Shown: one piece after another, positions 23,712-31,237 of the stretch
Layout of the letters: every line of letters starts with the position of its first letter
Position numbering within the stretch: position 1 is the stretch's first letter
Origin: Pseudomonas uvaldensis
GTDB lineage: Bacteria > Pseudomonadota > Gammaproteobacteria > Pseudomonadales > Pseudomonadaceae
DNA length: 34,378 nt
Assembly: GCF_021271205.1 (NCBI RefSeq)
Contig: NZ_JAIWKS010000019.1
Coordinates: forward strand, 1-34,378
Direction of reading: 5' to 3'
Made by a program: the position numbers and the translations under genes
Notes under the pieces: model-generated
Seen by the model: only the letters and a program-made list of their open reading frames with translations
Told to the model about the DNA's origin: nothing
Database searches by the model: none

Positions 23712-23785
23712 AGCAATCACCTTATCGTGGACGTGAAAGAGCCAAAGCACGTAAGCGGTGCTCAGCCGTAATAAAAGTCGGGGAT

Positions 23786-23812
23786 AGCCCGGGCGCCGTC
23801 AGACGCCGGGCT
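23786..23812 (-). terminator. Probable terminator of the cynTS operon
   Basis: AGCCCGG (23786-23792) pairs with CCGGGCT (23806-23812). The stem extends by a CG pair past a one-base bulge. It starts 9 bp after the cynS stop. On the minus strand it is followed, after about 9 bases, by TTTTATTA, a displaced U-rich tail. Confidence 0.45.
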
Positions 23813-23820
23813 GAGTTACA

Positions 23821-24291
23821 TCAGAAAGGCTTGGTAGGCAGATATTTGCCATCCAGGGTGATGACGGCGCGGTGACCGCCCTCCGGATCTTCGACTTTCT
23901 TGATGTCCAGTTTGAAGTTGATAGCGCTGATGATGCCGTCGCCGAACTTTTCGTGAACCAGCGCTTTGAGGGTGGTGCCGTATACCGACATCATCTCGTA
24001 GAAACGGTAGATGGTAGGGTCGGACGGTACGCCGTCAAAAAAGCTGCCGCGAATTGGCATCGTTTGCAGCAAAGCGATTTGGTCAGCATCAAGGTCGAGC
24101 TTCCTGCCCACGACATTTGCGGCGTCAGATGGCAATGGGTGCTGGCCAAGCAGGGCTGCTGTCACGAAAGCTTCGGACAGGCCGGTGCCTTCAACAATCT
24201 CGGCGAATGAGAGGTCTTTGCGAGCCTTGGCCAAAATGATGGTCTCGGTCAGTTCCTGGCGAGCGGTGCGGGTAGCTTGGGTCTGGATCAC
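23821..24291 (-). CDS. cynS: Cyanate hydratase (cyanase)
   Basis: 156 residues, exactly the length of the E. coli enzyme, which converts cyanate and bicarbonate to ammonia and CO2. The catalytic residues R96, E99 (YRFYEM) and S122 (GIISAINF) are all at the reference positions. The C-terminal half (VYGTTLKALVHEKFGDGIIS..., ending LPTKPF) is nearly invariant in the family. The N-terminal part forms the helical domain of the decamer. The start codon is GTG at 24291, supported by AGGAG seven bases upstream; no in-frame ATG is nearby. It is the second gene of cynTS, 39 bp after cynT, and presumably induced by cyanate through CynR. Cyanate defence or use as a nitrogen source is the expected role. 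Confidence 0.97.
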   Translation of the reverse strand: MIQTQATRTARQELTETIILAKARKDLSFAEIVEGTGLSEAFVTAALLGQHPLPSDAANVVGRKLDLDADQIALLQTMPIRGSFFDGVPSDPTIYRFYEMMSVYGTTLKALVHEKFGDGIISAINFKLDIKKVEDPEGGHRAVITLDGKYLPTKPF

Positions 24292-24330
24292 GATGAATCT
24301 CCTGGTCAGGTAAAAATGCAGGCAAAGGTT

Positions 24331-24990
24331 TCAGGCGACGTGCCTGGGTTGTTGGGAAACAGCGTAAACATGGGGGTTCTCTGCGAGGGACACGAAGGCC
24401 CCGGTGCTGCCATCGAAGGCGTCGATACGCCCGCTTCCGATGTCATAGATCCAGCCATGCAGGGTCACTCGGCCCTCTTCAAGAGCCAGGCGAACGGATG
24501 GGTGTGTCTGGATATTGGTCAGTTGCGCGATGACGTTTTCGCGCACCATGGAAGCGACTTTGGTTGGCTGATCCGGGTGTTTGCGAGCTTCGTTAACAAC
24601 CTTGGCGGAGTCCGCGTACCGCAACCAGCCGGCCACGGCGGGCATGTGGTCCAGGCACTTGCAGGTGGCGATGGCGGTCATCGCGCCGCAATCGGAGTGG
24701 CCGCAAATCACTATGTCCGCGACGCCGAGTCCGGCGACCGCATATTCGACGGAGGCCGAAACCCCGCCCGGCTCCGGGCCATAGGAAGGCACGATATTGC
24801 CGGCGTTGCGGATGACAAACAGATCGCCAGGCTCGCGCTGGGTGACCAGCTCAGGTACCAGTCGGCTGTCAGAACAAGAGATGAACAGTGCTTTTGGGCT
24901 CTGCTGGTTGGCCAGGTCCTTGAACAGTTTGACCCGCTCAGGGAAGGCGTTTTGTTGGAATTTCAGAAAACCGTCGATGATCGCTTTCAT
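24331..24990 (-). CDS. cynT: Beta-class carbonic anhydrase of the cyanate operon
   Basis: 219 residues, equal to E. coli CynT. It converts CO2 released by cyanase back to bicarbonate, so that the cyanase does not run out of its second substrate. Zinc ligands of beta-carbonic anhydrases are visible: C39 in SCSDSR (with the D41/R43 dyad) and H98/C101 in GHSDCG. I chose ATG 24990 because the family begins MK.IIDGFLKFQ; a frame to 25035 would extend into the cynR-cynT operator region. First gene of the cynTS unit, divergent from cynR. Confidence 0.95.
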   Translation of the reverse strand: MKAIIDGFLKFQQNAFPERVKLFKDLANQQSPKALFISCSDSRLVPELVTQREPGDLFVIRNAGNIVPSYGPEPGGVSASVEYAVAGLGVADIVICGHSDCGAMTAIATCKCLDHMPAVAGWLRYADSAKVVNEARKHPDQPTKVASMVRENVIAQLTNIQTHPSVRLALEEGRVTLHGWIYDIGSGRIDAFDGSTGAFVSLAENPHVYAVSQQPRHVA

Positions 24991-25042
24991 GGTTGCTGTC
25001 TCAGTGTCGCTGGGTGTGAGACAAAGATTAAGCAACGCATTA

Positions 25043-25091
25043 CATAAGGTAAAAGTCTCATTTATTATGCTGTAGATCAGATTACCTTATG
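25043..25091. promoter_or_regulatory. Probable CynR operator: perfect 10-bp inverted repeat between cynT and cynR
   Basis: CATAAGGTAA (25043-25052) and TTACCTTATG (25082-25091) are exact reverse complements, 29 bp apart. A further TTATG half-element (25065-25069) pairs with the first CATAA. The right arm ends 9 bp before the cynR start codon. This fits an autoregulating LysR-type protein controlling a divergent operon. The region is AT-rich against a GC-rich background. Confidence 0.65.
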
Positions 25092-25100
25092 AATTAAGCC

Positions 25101-25988
25101 ATGCTCGCTCGACACATTCAGTATTTCCTTGCGGTCGCGGAACACCTCAGCTTCACGAAGGCGGCTGCGGCGCTGCACGTATCTCAGCCAGCCCTTTCGC
25201 AGCAGGTAAAACAGCTGGAAGAGAGCCTTGGAGCCCAGTTGTTCGACCGCTCAGGACGCACAACGCGTTTGACTGATGCCGGAGATGTCTATCTTCTCTA
25301 TGCGCGTCGTGCCTATCAGCAATTACGGGAAGCCAAAAGCGCCATCCATGACGTGAGCGACCTCAGCCGTGGCTCATTACGCGTAGCCGTGACACCGACG
25401 TTCACGACCTATCTGGTTGGGCCGCTGATCGAGGCATTCCACAGCCGGTACCCCAAAATCACCCTCAACCTGAAAGAGATCTCCCAGGAGCGCATCGAGG
25501 AGCTGCTTTTGGCAGGCGAACTGGACTTGGGGATCGCGTTCGATGAAATAAATACGCCGGATATCGAGGCCGTCCCCTTGCTGAAAGAAACCCTGGCTTT
25601 AGTGGTGAACCGCAAGCACCGCCTGGCCGAGGAACGTTCCATTGGATTGCAGGACCTGAGTGCCGAGTCTCTGGTCCTGCTCAGTACAGAGTTTGCCACT
25701 CGCGAACAAATCGACCGCTACTGCCGCATACACGAGATTCGCCCCCAAGTGCTGATGGAGGCCAATGCGCTCGGCGCAGTGATCGAAATCGTTCGTCGGA
25801 CGAATCTGTCGACGTTATTGCCTGCCAAAATCGCGTTGGCCCATGATGATCTGGTGGCAATTACCCTGGAGCCAGAACGCTTGCAGCGAACCGCCGTTCT
25901 AATGCGGCGAAAGGACGCCTTTCTGAGCGCGGCGGTGCGGGTTTTCATTGAGCTGGCTAAGGAAGTCTCCAGCGATCTTGATGAGTGA
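25101..25988 (+). CDS. cynR: LysR-family regulator of the cyanate operon
   Basis: 295 residues. The N-terminal helix-turn-helix (about residues 17-40: FTKAAAALHVSQPALSQQVKQLEESLG) is followed by LFDRSGR and LTDAG, then a LysR substrate-binding domain from about residue 90. It keeps CynR-characteristic stretches (RGSLR.AVTPTFT, STEFATREQID, RRT.LSTLLPA) when compared with the E. coli protein as I remember it. It should bind the palindrome in the 110-bp spacer to cynT, repress its own gene and activate cynTS with cyanate. The ATG at 25101 has only a weak ribosome site, common for autoregulated LysR genes. Confidence 0.92.
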   Translation: MLARHIQYFLAVAEHLSFTKAAAALHVSQPALSQQVKQLEESLGAQLFDRSGRTTRLTDAGDVYLLYARRAYQQLREAKSAIHDVSDLSRGSLRVAVTPTFTTYLVGPLIEAFHSRYPKITLNLKEISQERIEELLLAGELDLGIAFDEINTPDIEAVPLLKETLALVVNRKHRLAEERSIGLQDLSAESLVLLSTEFATREQIDRYCRIHEIRPQVLMEANALGAVIEIVRRTNLSTLLPAKIALAHDDLVAITLEPERLQRTAVLMRRKDAFLSAAVRVFIELAKEVSSDLDE

Positions 25989-26117
25989 GGCTGTGCGCGA
26001 CTTCGCTGAGGATTGCGCGCCCAAGCACCCAACGCCCCCAAACAGCAAGATCGTTCAATACGGCAGCCGCACAATCCAAGATGCTGAAATCCCGTTCATC
26101 ATCGATGTGCACCGCTC

Positions 26118-26816
26118 ATGGATTCCACCCTTTCACCTTATCAAGCCTTCTGCAAAGGCTCGATGGCTGTGATTCCATTGTCCCTGGCCTGTGCGCCCTG
26201 GGGCTTGCTGGTTGGCTCATTGGCGATCGATGCCCAGATGACGCCTCTGGAAAGCCAAGGCTTCTCGGCCATCGTTTTCGCCGGTGCCGCCCAGCTCGTC
26301 GCCATTGGCATGATCAAGACAGGGGCCAGCCTGTCCTCGATTCTTGTGACGACCCTTCTTTTGACGTCGCAGCACCTGCTTTACGGTTTGCACATGCGCG
26401 CCACCCTGTCCTCGCTGTCTTCGCGATGGAGAATAGGCCTCGGCTTTCTTCTGACCGACGAGTTTTTCGCACTGAACAGCCAGTATGATCAAAAGACGTT
26501 CAGCCGTTGGTTTGCGCTGGGGGTCGGCCTCAGCTTTTACCTGGCGTGGAATCTGTTCACCCTGGCAGGGATCCTGTTGGGCAAGCGCATTCCGAACCTT
26601 GAGTCGCTCGGGTTGGAGTTTTCCATCGCTGCAACCTTCATCGCGTTGGTCACCCCTGCGGTGAAATCGGTCCCGACGACAGTGTGCGTGCTCGTATCCC
26701 TTACCTGCTCGGTGCTGCTCAGTTATTGGCATTGGGAGTCTGCGCTGGTGGTGTCGGGGTTGGCTGGCATGACGGCGGGTTTCGTCTGCAAGCGGTTACT
26801 GGAGGGGCGCTCATGA
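26118..26816 (+). CDS. azlC: AzlC-type branched-chain amino acid exporter, large subunit
   Basis: 232 residues, an inner-membrane protein with about seven hydrophobic segments. It has the family's early VIPLSLACAPWGLLVGSLA and FAGAAQLVAIGMI motifs and HLLYGLHM. With AzlD it forms an exporter; the Bacillus and Corynebacterium (BrnFE) relatives export Leu/Ile/Val/Met, so the substrate here is inferred. ATG 26118 gives the normal family N-terminus but has only a weak ribosome site. The stop overlaps the azlD start (ATGA). It lies 129 bp after cynR, in the same direction, but with no functional link to it. Confidence 0.85.
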   Translation: MDSTLSPYQAFCKGSMAVIPLSLACAPWGLLVGSLAIDAQMTPLESQGFSAIVFAGAAQLVAIGMIKTGASLSSILVTTLLLTSQHLLYGLHMRATLSSLSSRWRIGLGFLLTDEFFALNSQYDQKTFSRWFALGVGLSFYLAWNLFTLAGILLGKRIPNLESLGLEFSIAATFIALVTPAVKSVPTTVCVLVSLTCSVLLSYWHWESALVVSGLAGMTAGFVCKRLLEGRS

Positions 26817-27124
26817 TCCTCGCCGTTATCGCTGGGATGGGGGTGATTGTCTTCCTCAACCGCTACCTGTTTCTGGAGCCACGCTTACCGTTTAGACTGG
26901 GCCATGGCATCCGGGATTTCCTTTCCTTCGCGGTGCCAGGGATGCTGACGGCGATCTGCGGGCCCATCATCTTCCTGCCAGGCCATACGCTGAGCCTGAG
27001 CGTCTTGAACCCGTATTTGCTGGGTGGGCTCTGCACCATGGTTCTCATGCTCTGGACGGGACGGGTACTGACGAGCGTCCTGATCAGCATGGGCTGTTTC
27101 TACCTGTTCAGGTCAATGCTCTGA
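26813..27124 (+). CDS. azlD: AzlD-type exporter small subunit
   Basis: 103 residues, with about three or four membrane segments, the usual AzlD size and composition (NRYLF near the start and a PGMLTA segment). The start overlaps the azlC stop by four bases (ATGA at 26813-26816) with GGAGG seven bases before it, a textbook translational coupling that ensures equal amounts of both subunits. A longer in-frame reading from 26684 would lie inside azlC and is rejected. Confidence 0.85.
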   Translation: MILAVIAGMGVIVFLNRYLFLEPRLPFRLGHGIRDFLSFAVPGMLTAICGPIIFLPGHTLSLSVLNPYLLGGLCTMVLMLWTGRVLTSVLISMGCFYLFRSML

Positions 27125-27132
27125 GGTGAACC

Positions 27133-27960
27133 GTGGCCAGCAAGATTGAAAACACGCGTTTCTGGCAAGCCTCAAGCCTGGGCGGCGTGGAGTTGCTGCA
27201 CGCTCAATACTACCAGCAACGCTTCACCCCTCACGTTCACGACAGTTTTGTCATCTCGGTCATCGAGTCGGGGGCGCAGCGGTTTCGGCATCGAGGCAGT
27301 GAACACGTTGCCCCCATCGGTTCCGTGGTCCTGATCAATCCGGACGAGCTGCATACCGGTGCCACCGCCCACCATGAGGGATGGCGCTACCGAGGTTTTT
27401 ACCCCACCTTGACGCAGCTTGCCGAGGTCATGGCTGAGCTGGAGATACGCTTCAACGGCTCCCCCCGCTTTATCAGCAGCGTCGTGACCGACTCACAAGT
27501 GGCGCGTGCGTTCAGTAACGTTCATTCGTTTGCAGAACATGAGGCCTCGGCATTGCTGCAGCAAACCGCCTGGAGGGAAGCCGCGCTGATGCTGTTCCAG
27601 CGGCATGCCGGGATCGGTCCGGTCGCTACGCCCGGGAAGGAGCCTGTAGCGGTGCGCAGAGCCAGGGAAATACTGCTTGAGCGCCTGGCGTTTCCCCCTT
27701 CGCTTGAGGAGCTTGCCTCTGGCGTCGGTCTGTCTCCTTTTCACTTTGCCCGGGTGTTTCGCAAAGCGACCGGCCTGCCTCCCCATAGCTGGGTCACGCA
27801 AAAGCGCCTGGCGTGTGCACAAGTGTTGTTGAAGCAAGGCATTGCGCCATCAAGGGTTGCCGCGGAACTCGGCTTTGCTGATCAAAGCCATCTCACCAGG
27901 CAGTTCAAACAGGCTTTTGGCATAGGACCGGGTGCTTACCGGTCTGCCATGATGAGGTAA
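27133..27960 (+). CDS. AraC-family regulator with N-terminal cupin-like sensor domain
   Basis: 275 residues. The N-terminal half is an AraC_binding (cupin) domain: F.PHVHDSFVI, then INPDELHTG around residues 60-75. The C-terminal 90 residues hold the two helix-turn-helices: SLEELASGVGLSPFHFARVFRKATGLPPHSWV, then APSRVAAELGFADQSHLTRQFKQAFGIGPGAYR. The start is GTG at 27133, eight bases after azlD stops, with AGGTG upstream; no better ATG exists. azlC-azlD-araC is a recurring trio, so it probably controls the exporter in response to an amino acid. A target operator is not obvious. Confidence 0.88.
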   Translation: MASKIENTRFWQASSLGGVELLHAQYYQQRFTPHVHDSFVISVIESGAQRFRHRGSEHVAPIGSVVLINPDELHTGATAHHEGWRYRGFYPTLTQLAEVMAELEIRFNGSPRFISSVVTDSQVARAFSNVHSFAEHEASALLQQTAWREAALMLFQRHAGIGPVATPGKEPVAVRRAREILLERLAFPPSLEELASGVGLSPFHFARVFRKATGLPPHSWVTQKRLACAQVLLKQGIAPSRVAAELGFADQSHLTRQFKQAFGIGPGAYRSAMMR

Positions 27961-27984
27961 TGCAGGGACGACGTTCCCATTTCA

Positions 27985-28036
27985 ACGGAAAGCCTGCTCG
28001 CGATGACGTCGGCTGACACCCACCTTCCACGAGCAG
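27985..28036. repeat. Possible REP-like relic between convergent genes
   Basis: The segment contains CTGCTCG (27994-28000) and its complement CGAGCAG (28030-28036). The GCTCGCGATGACG core resembles repetitive extragenic palindromes of fluorescent pseudomonads, which favour such sites between convergent genes. A single copy in the window is too little to prove it. Confidence 0.35.
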
Positions 28037-28064
28037 ACTTGCACCCGCCCAACCAGGTGGGCCC

Positions 28065-28676
28065 TCATGCCGCCATGTGCTTCTCGCGATAGAACTCAAG
28101 ATAAAGCACGGTACGGTGAGCCCGGGAAGCATTGACGGCAAAGTGGTCGAGAGAGCCGTCGAAGATCACCAGGTTGCCGTTGGTGCTCTGGTTGAAGCTG
28201 CCATTGACATTGAGATAGGCGTAGTTCTGGGTGGTCGGCGCATCGATGGTCAGTTGCATGTGCAACAGGCCTTCTTCCCAGGTGCCGGTATGGGAGTGGG
28301 TACCGAGGAAGACGTTGGGCTCCATCCGCAGCAAGGCGCAGAGCTTGATCCCGGGGATCTTGCTCAACAGATCGATGGTCCCGGGCATGGCGGCGCGGGC
28401 GTAGGGAATCGGCGTGTCATAGGCGACCAGGCCATATTGAGTCCACTCCGGCATGACGTCCATGTCATCCCCCCAGCCCCAGAGCCAGCCATATTCGCCG
28501 CCGGCCTCCATGTGCGCGGTGACTTCATCGACGATTTCGGTGATCGACTTGCCCACGCGGTTGATGGTCAGGGTCGGTGCGTCGAGGGCCAGGAATTCTT
28601 CACGGATCACCTCCCAGTTATCGGCAAGGTTCTTCAGGTGCGGAAAACGGCTGGAATCATAAAACGACGGGCGCAT
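28065..28676 (-). CDS. Aspartyl/asparaginyl beta-hydroxylase-like Fe(II)/2-oxoglutarate enzyme
   Basis: 203 residues, soluble. The C-terminal half matches the aspartyl/asparaginyl beta-hydroxylase family (PF05118): H129-T-G131 corresponds to the HxG of AspH, where the usual acidic ligand is missing by nature. H178 (in FDGSLDHFAVN) is the distal ligand and R188 (SRAHRTVLYLEF) the 2-oxoglutarate anchor. The start at 28676 has AAGGAG five bases upstream. It is the last gene of the minus-strand group jmjC-MFS, 156 bp after the MFS gene, next to an NRPS. A role in beta-hydroxylating a peptide-bound or free amino acid is plausible; the substrate is unknown. It may be redundant with, or distinct from, the SyrP-like enzyme. 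Confidence 0.8.
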   Translation of the reverse strand: MRPSFYDSSRFPHLKNLADNWEVIREEFLALDAPTLTINRVGKSITEIVDEVTAHMEAGGEYGWLWGWGDDMDVMPEWTQYGLVAYDTPIPYARAAMPGTIDLLSKIPGIKLCALLRMEPNVFLGTHSHTGTWEEGLLHMQLTIDAPTTQNYAYLNVNGSFNQSTNGNLVIFDGSLDHFAVNASRAHRTVLYLEFYREKHMAA

Positions 28677-28784
28677 AGATGCTCCTTTTCTAGGTGGGGG
28701 TTGTGGATTCCGATGAGGTGGCGATACCGTCCTGTCCGTCCGGAAACGGGCGGCAGAAGCGTCTGCAAAGGTTGACCCACCGGG

Positions 28785-28830
28785 CCTGGCCTGTCTGTCA
28801 CGGGAATCCGGTACAGCACGCCAGGCCAGG
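28785..28830 (-). repeat. Inverted repeat just after the MFS gene
   Basis: CCTGGCCTG (28785-28793) and CAGGCCAGG (28822-28830) are exact complements, 28 bp apart, ending 2 bp from the MFS stop codon on the minus strand. There is no U-tract. A weak terminator, attenuator or mRNA-stability element between the MFS and hydroxylase genes is possible. Confidence 0.35.
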
Positions 28831-28832
28831 CA

Positions 28833-30203
28833 TTACAGGGGCTCGACCTGGGGGTTGGCGGCCACTGAGACGACGGTCCCGTGGGTCGGCGATTCGTCCA
28901 GGCGCCGCATCGGCCCGTAGAGCAGGACACTCAAGGGCAGCAGCGCGAACAACGCGCCGGCTACCACGAATAGCAGGCCGACGCCACGCCCCGGCCCTAC
29001 GCCGAGCCAACGTCCGATCGAATCGGCATACAGGCCACCCGGCATCAGCGCCGGCTGGAACCAATGGTCAACCAGGAAGCCACCGACGATGACAGACAGG
29101 CTGGTACCCGCGATGGTCAACATGCTGATCAAGGCAAAGACACTGGCGCGGCTGCCAGCGGGAATCCGACGCATCCACAGCGAGTTCACGCTGGCATCGG
29201 CGATGCTCGCCATGGTGATCGCGATGAAAGCCAGAGCACAGTAGGCAACAGCGTGCGAGACCACGCCCAAGGCGATGACGCACCCGGCCAGGAGCAGATC
29301 GGCCCCCGCCACCAGCGCCATCAATCGCCTGGGATTGCCCATGGAAATCAGCAACCCCGCCCCGGCCAGGCCACCCAGGGCGGCCCAGGTATAGGCCATC
29401 CCCAGGGTCTGGCTGCCCAAGGTCGACAGCAGCAATGGCGTCATCATCAAGGTCGCCAGGGCCAACACCGCGCCGCGCATCATGGTGTACACCAACAGCC
29501 CGGCCATCAGCCGCTCGGCGGCGAAGAACCTCAGTGCTGCGGCGATATTGCCCAGGGCGCCTCCAAACACACTGCCTTTGGCGGCGCTGTCGTGATGGAC
29601 CGAAGCCACCCGCGCGTGGGAGAACGCCTTGATGACCAGCAACGTGCCGGAGCAGAACGTCAGCAGGTCCACCGCCAGGATCGTCACCAGCCCCGCCTTC
29701 GCCATGATCGCCCCCGCCAGCAGCGGCGCCACCAGGGCCGAGGCGTTCTTGCTGATGCTGACCAGGCCGGAGGCCCGGGTGAATTTGTCGGGAGCGACGA
29801 TCGTGCTCACGGCAGCCTGGTACGCCGGCTTGCGGAAGGCCCCGACGATCGAGGCCAGGCAGTTGAAGACATACAGATGCAAAGGCTCCAGGCGCTCGTA
29901 CCACAGCAACGCCATGACCCCCAGCAGCAACACGGCCAGGCTCACGTCGCAGCAGACAATGATGACCCGGTGGCTGATCCGGTCGGCCAGCCCTCCCGCC
30001 AGCGGCAGGAACAACACCGCCGGCAACGTCGCCGCCAGCACCACGTTGGCGAACGCCACCGCCGAGCCGGTGTGGGTATACACCCACACACCCAACGCGA
30101 ACTCCATCAGTGCCGTGCCTACTACGGCCAACGACTCGCCGCACCAGAGGAAATAAAACCCCCGCCCCAGATCGAATCCCCGACGGCCACCCACCAGGCT
30201 CAT
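28833..30203 (-). CDS. MFS exporter (EntS-like, 12 membrane segments expected)
   Basis: 456 residues, strongly hydrophobic through most of its length. It has the MFS loop motif between segments 2 and 3 (PLAGGLADRISHRVII, residues about 45-65) and a FRKPAYQAAVSTIVAP segment seen in EntS-type siderophore and macrolide efflux proteins. The start is ATG 30203, which overlaps the upstream gene's TGA by four bases (ATGA); a frame reaching 30434 is an out-of-frame extension inside that gene and is rejected. Coupling to the JmjC protein gene and proximity to the Ser NRPS suggest export of, or self-protection against, a locally made compound. The substrate is unknown. Confidence 0.85.
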   Translation of the reverse strand: MSLVGGRRGFDLGRGFYFLWCGESLAVVGTALMEFALGVWVYTHTGSAVAFANVVLAATLPAVLFLPLAGGLADRISHRVIIVCCDVSLAVLLLGVMALLWYERLEPLHLYVFNCLASIVGAFRKPAYQAAVSTIVAPDKFTRASGLVSISKNASALVAPLLAGAIMAKAGLVTILAVDLLTFCSGTLLVIKAFSHARVASVHHDSAAKGSVFGGALGNIAAALRFFAAERLMAGLLVYTMMRGAVLALATLMMTPLLLSTLGSQTLGMAYTWAALGGLAGAGLLISMGNPRRLMALVAGADLLLAGCVIALGVVSHAVAYCALAFIAITMASIADASVNSLWMRRIPAGSRASVFALISMLTIAGTSLSVIVGGFLVDHWFQPALMPGGLYADSIGRWLGVGPGRGVGLLFVVAGALFALLPLSVLLYGPMRRLDESPTHGTVVSVAANPQVEPL

Positions 30204-31204
30204 GTGCGCACGTCGCGCGGCGTGGCGACACCGATCAGCTTGCTCATCAGCCGATAGGCGAGGGAATACACCACCGCACCGAAGACCAGGGGCGCGTATC
30301 GGGAGAACAGATAGGTGCGCAACACCCGCCGAGCGATGGGCGAGCTGATGTCGCCACTGACGTGCAGGGGCGTCGGGAACGTCGCCGCGACCGTGGCGCC
30401 GAACGCGTCGTCCATCGACTGCACCGCATGCCACCAGTAGACCGGGATGTACAGCGCATCGCCCGGCTCCACCACCGTGCGCAGGGCATGCAGATCGCGC
30501 GTACCGGGAAACCGCCCGGTGTCGATGTCATACAGGTAGCCCGCCTCTTCGATCACCGGCCGCAGCGCCCGCCAACTGGTCTCGTCCGGCGGCAGCAGCA
30601 AGACCTCCTTGGCCCCCACCACCTGAGCCATGAACGTCTCGTCGGTCACGTGAAAGTGCCAATCGGTGTAGGAGTTGCGGTACAGGAAACTGCGATGGGA
30701 CGGATAGGCCCGGGACTTGCCCAACTGCGGCATGAACGGCAAGCCGCCCACGTCCTCTTTCATCGGCTCGATGGCCGAGCCCTCGGAGAAGCGACAGCTG
30801 TCGGCCACCAGCGGCCCATCGCCTTCGCACAGGTTGTCGAGAAATTCGTGGAACGGCATTTCCCGATAGACCGTATTGGCGTACTCGGTCAGCTCGGCCT
30901 TGACCTTTGGATTGGACCAGCCAATGACCTCGGAGACGATTTGCGAACGGACCACCACCGCCTGGTTGCGCGAGTGAGCCTTGAGGTAGTCCAGGCGATT
31001 CCACTTGTGAAACGCCGGCCAGTGCCGCACCGCATTCTTGATCAGGCAGGGGCGGTTGCGATTGACGTAGCGGCGGGTGAAATCCTCCTTGGAAATCACC
31101 AGCGCATCGATCACTTCGACCGCGCCCGCATGGGGATGATTGGGAAAACGGGACAGGCTCCAGAACTTGGATACCGGGCGATCCGATTCGGCGATCAATG
31201 GCAT
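30200..31204 (-). CDS. JmjC/cupin-8 type oxygenase-like protein with unusual H-x-H metal motif
   Basis: 334 residues. The family fold is recognised from RYVNRNRPCLIKNAVRHWPA (about 44-64), the HF..TDETFMAQVVGAKEVLLLPPDE core (183-208) and VEPGDALYIPVYWWHAV (246-261). JmjC/FIH-like hydroxylases use HxD/E...H to hold iron; here the first site reads W-H183-F-H185-V-T-D188, so the acidic ligand is His or is displaced, and the distal ligand is H259. A hydrophobic, possibly membrane-bound tail follows from about residue 295. The start at ATG 31204 has GAGGG six bases upstream. Divergent from the Ser NRPS, overlapping the MFS gene by 4 bp. A tailoring or immunity role is inference. Confidence 0.75.
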   Translation of the reverse strand: MPLIAESDRPVSKFWSLSRFPNHPHAGAVEVIDALVISKEDFTRRYVNRNRPCLIKNAVRHWPAFHKWNRLDYLKAHSRNQAVVVRSQIVSEVIGWSNPKVKAELTEYANTVYREMPFHEFLDNLCEGDGPLVADSCRFSEGSAIEPMKEDVGGLPFMPQLGKSRAYPSHRSFLYRNSYTDWHFHVTDETFMAQVVGAKEVLLLPPDETSWRALRPVIEEAGYLYDIDTGRFPGTRDLHALRTVVEPGDALYIPVYWWHAVQSMDDAFGATVAATFPTPLHVSGDISSPIARRVLRTYLFSRYAPLVFGAVVYSLAYRLMSKLIGVATPRDVRT

Positions 31205-31237
31205 TTCAGACCCTCGCAAGCACACTCAGGGTCGTTG

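Noticed and set aside
28730..28760. TGTCCG...CGGGCGG as a syr-syp box upstream of the AspH-like gene
   Set aside because: Only one half-site is similar and the GACA arm is missing, so it does not meet the pattern shared by the other sites.
30204..30434. N-terminal extension of the MFS protein to 30434
   Set aside because: The extra 77 residues lie inside the JmjC gene in another frame and are not membrane-like; the ATGA overlap at 30200-30203 gives the natural start.
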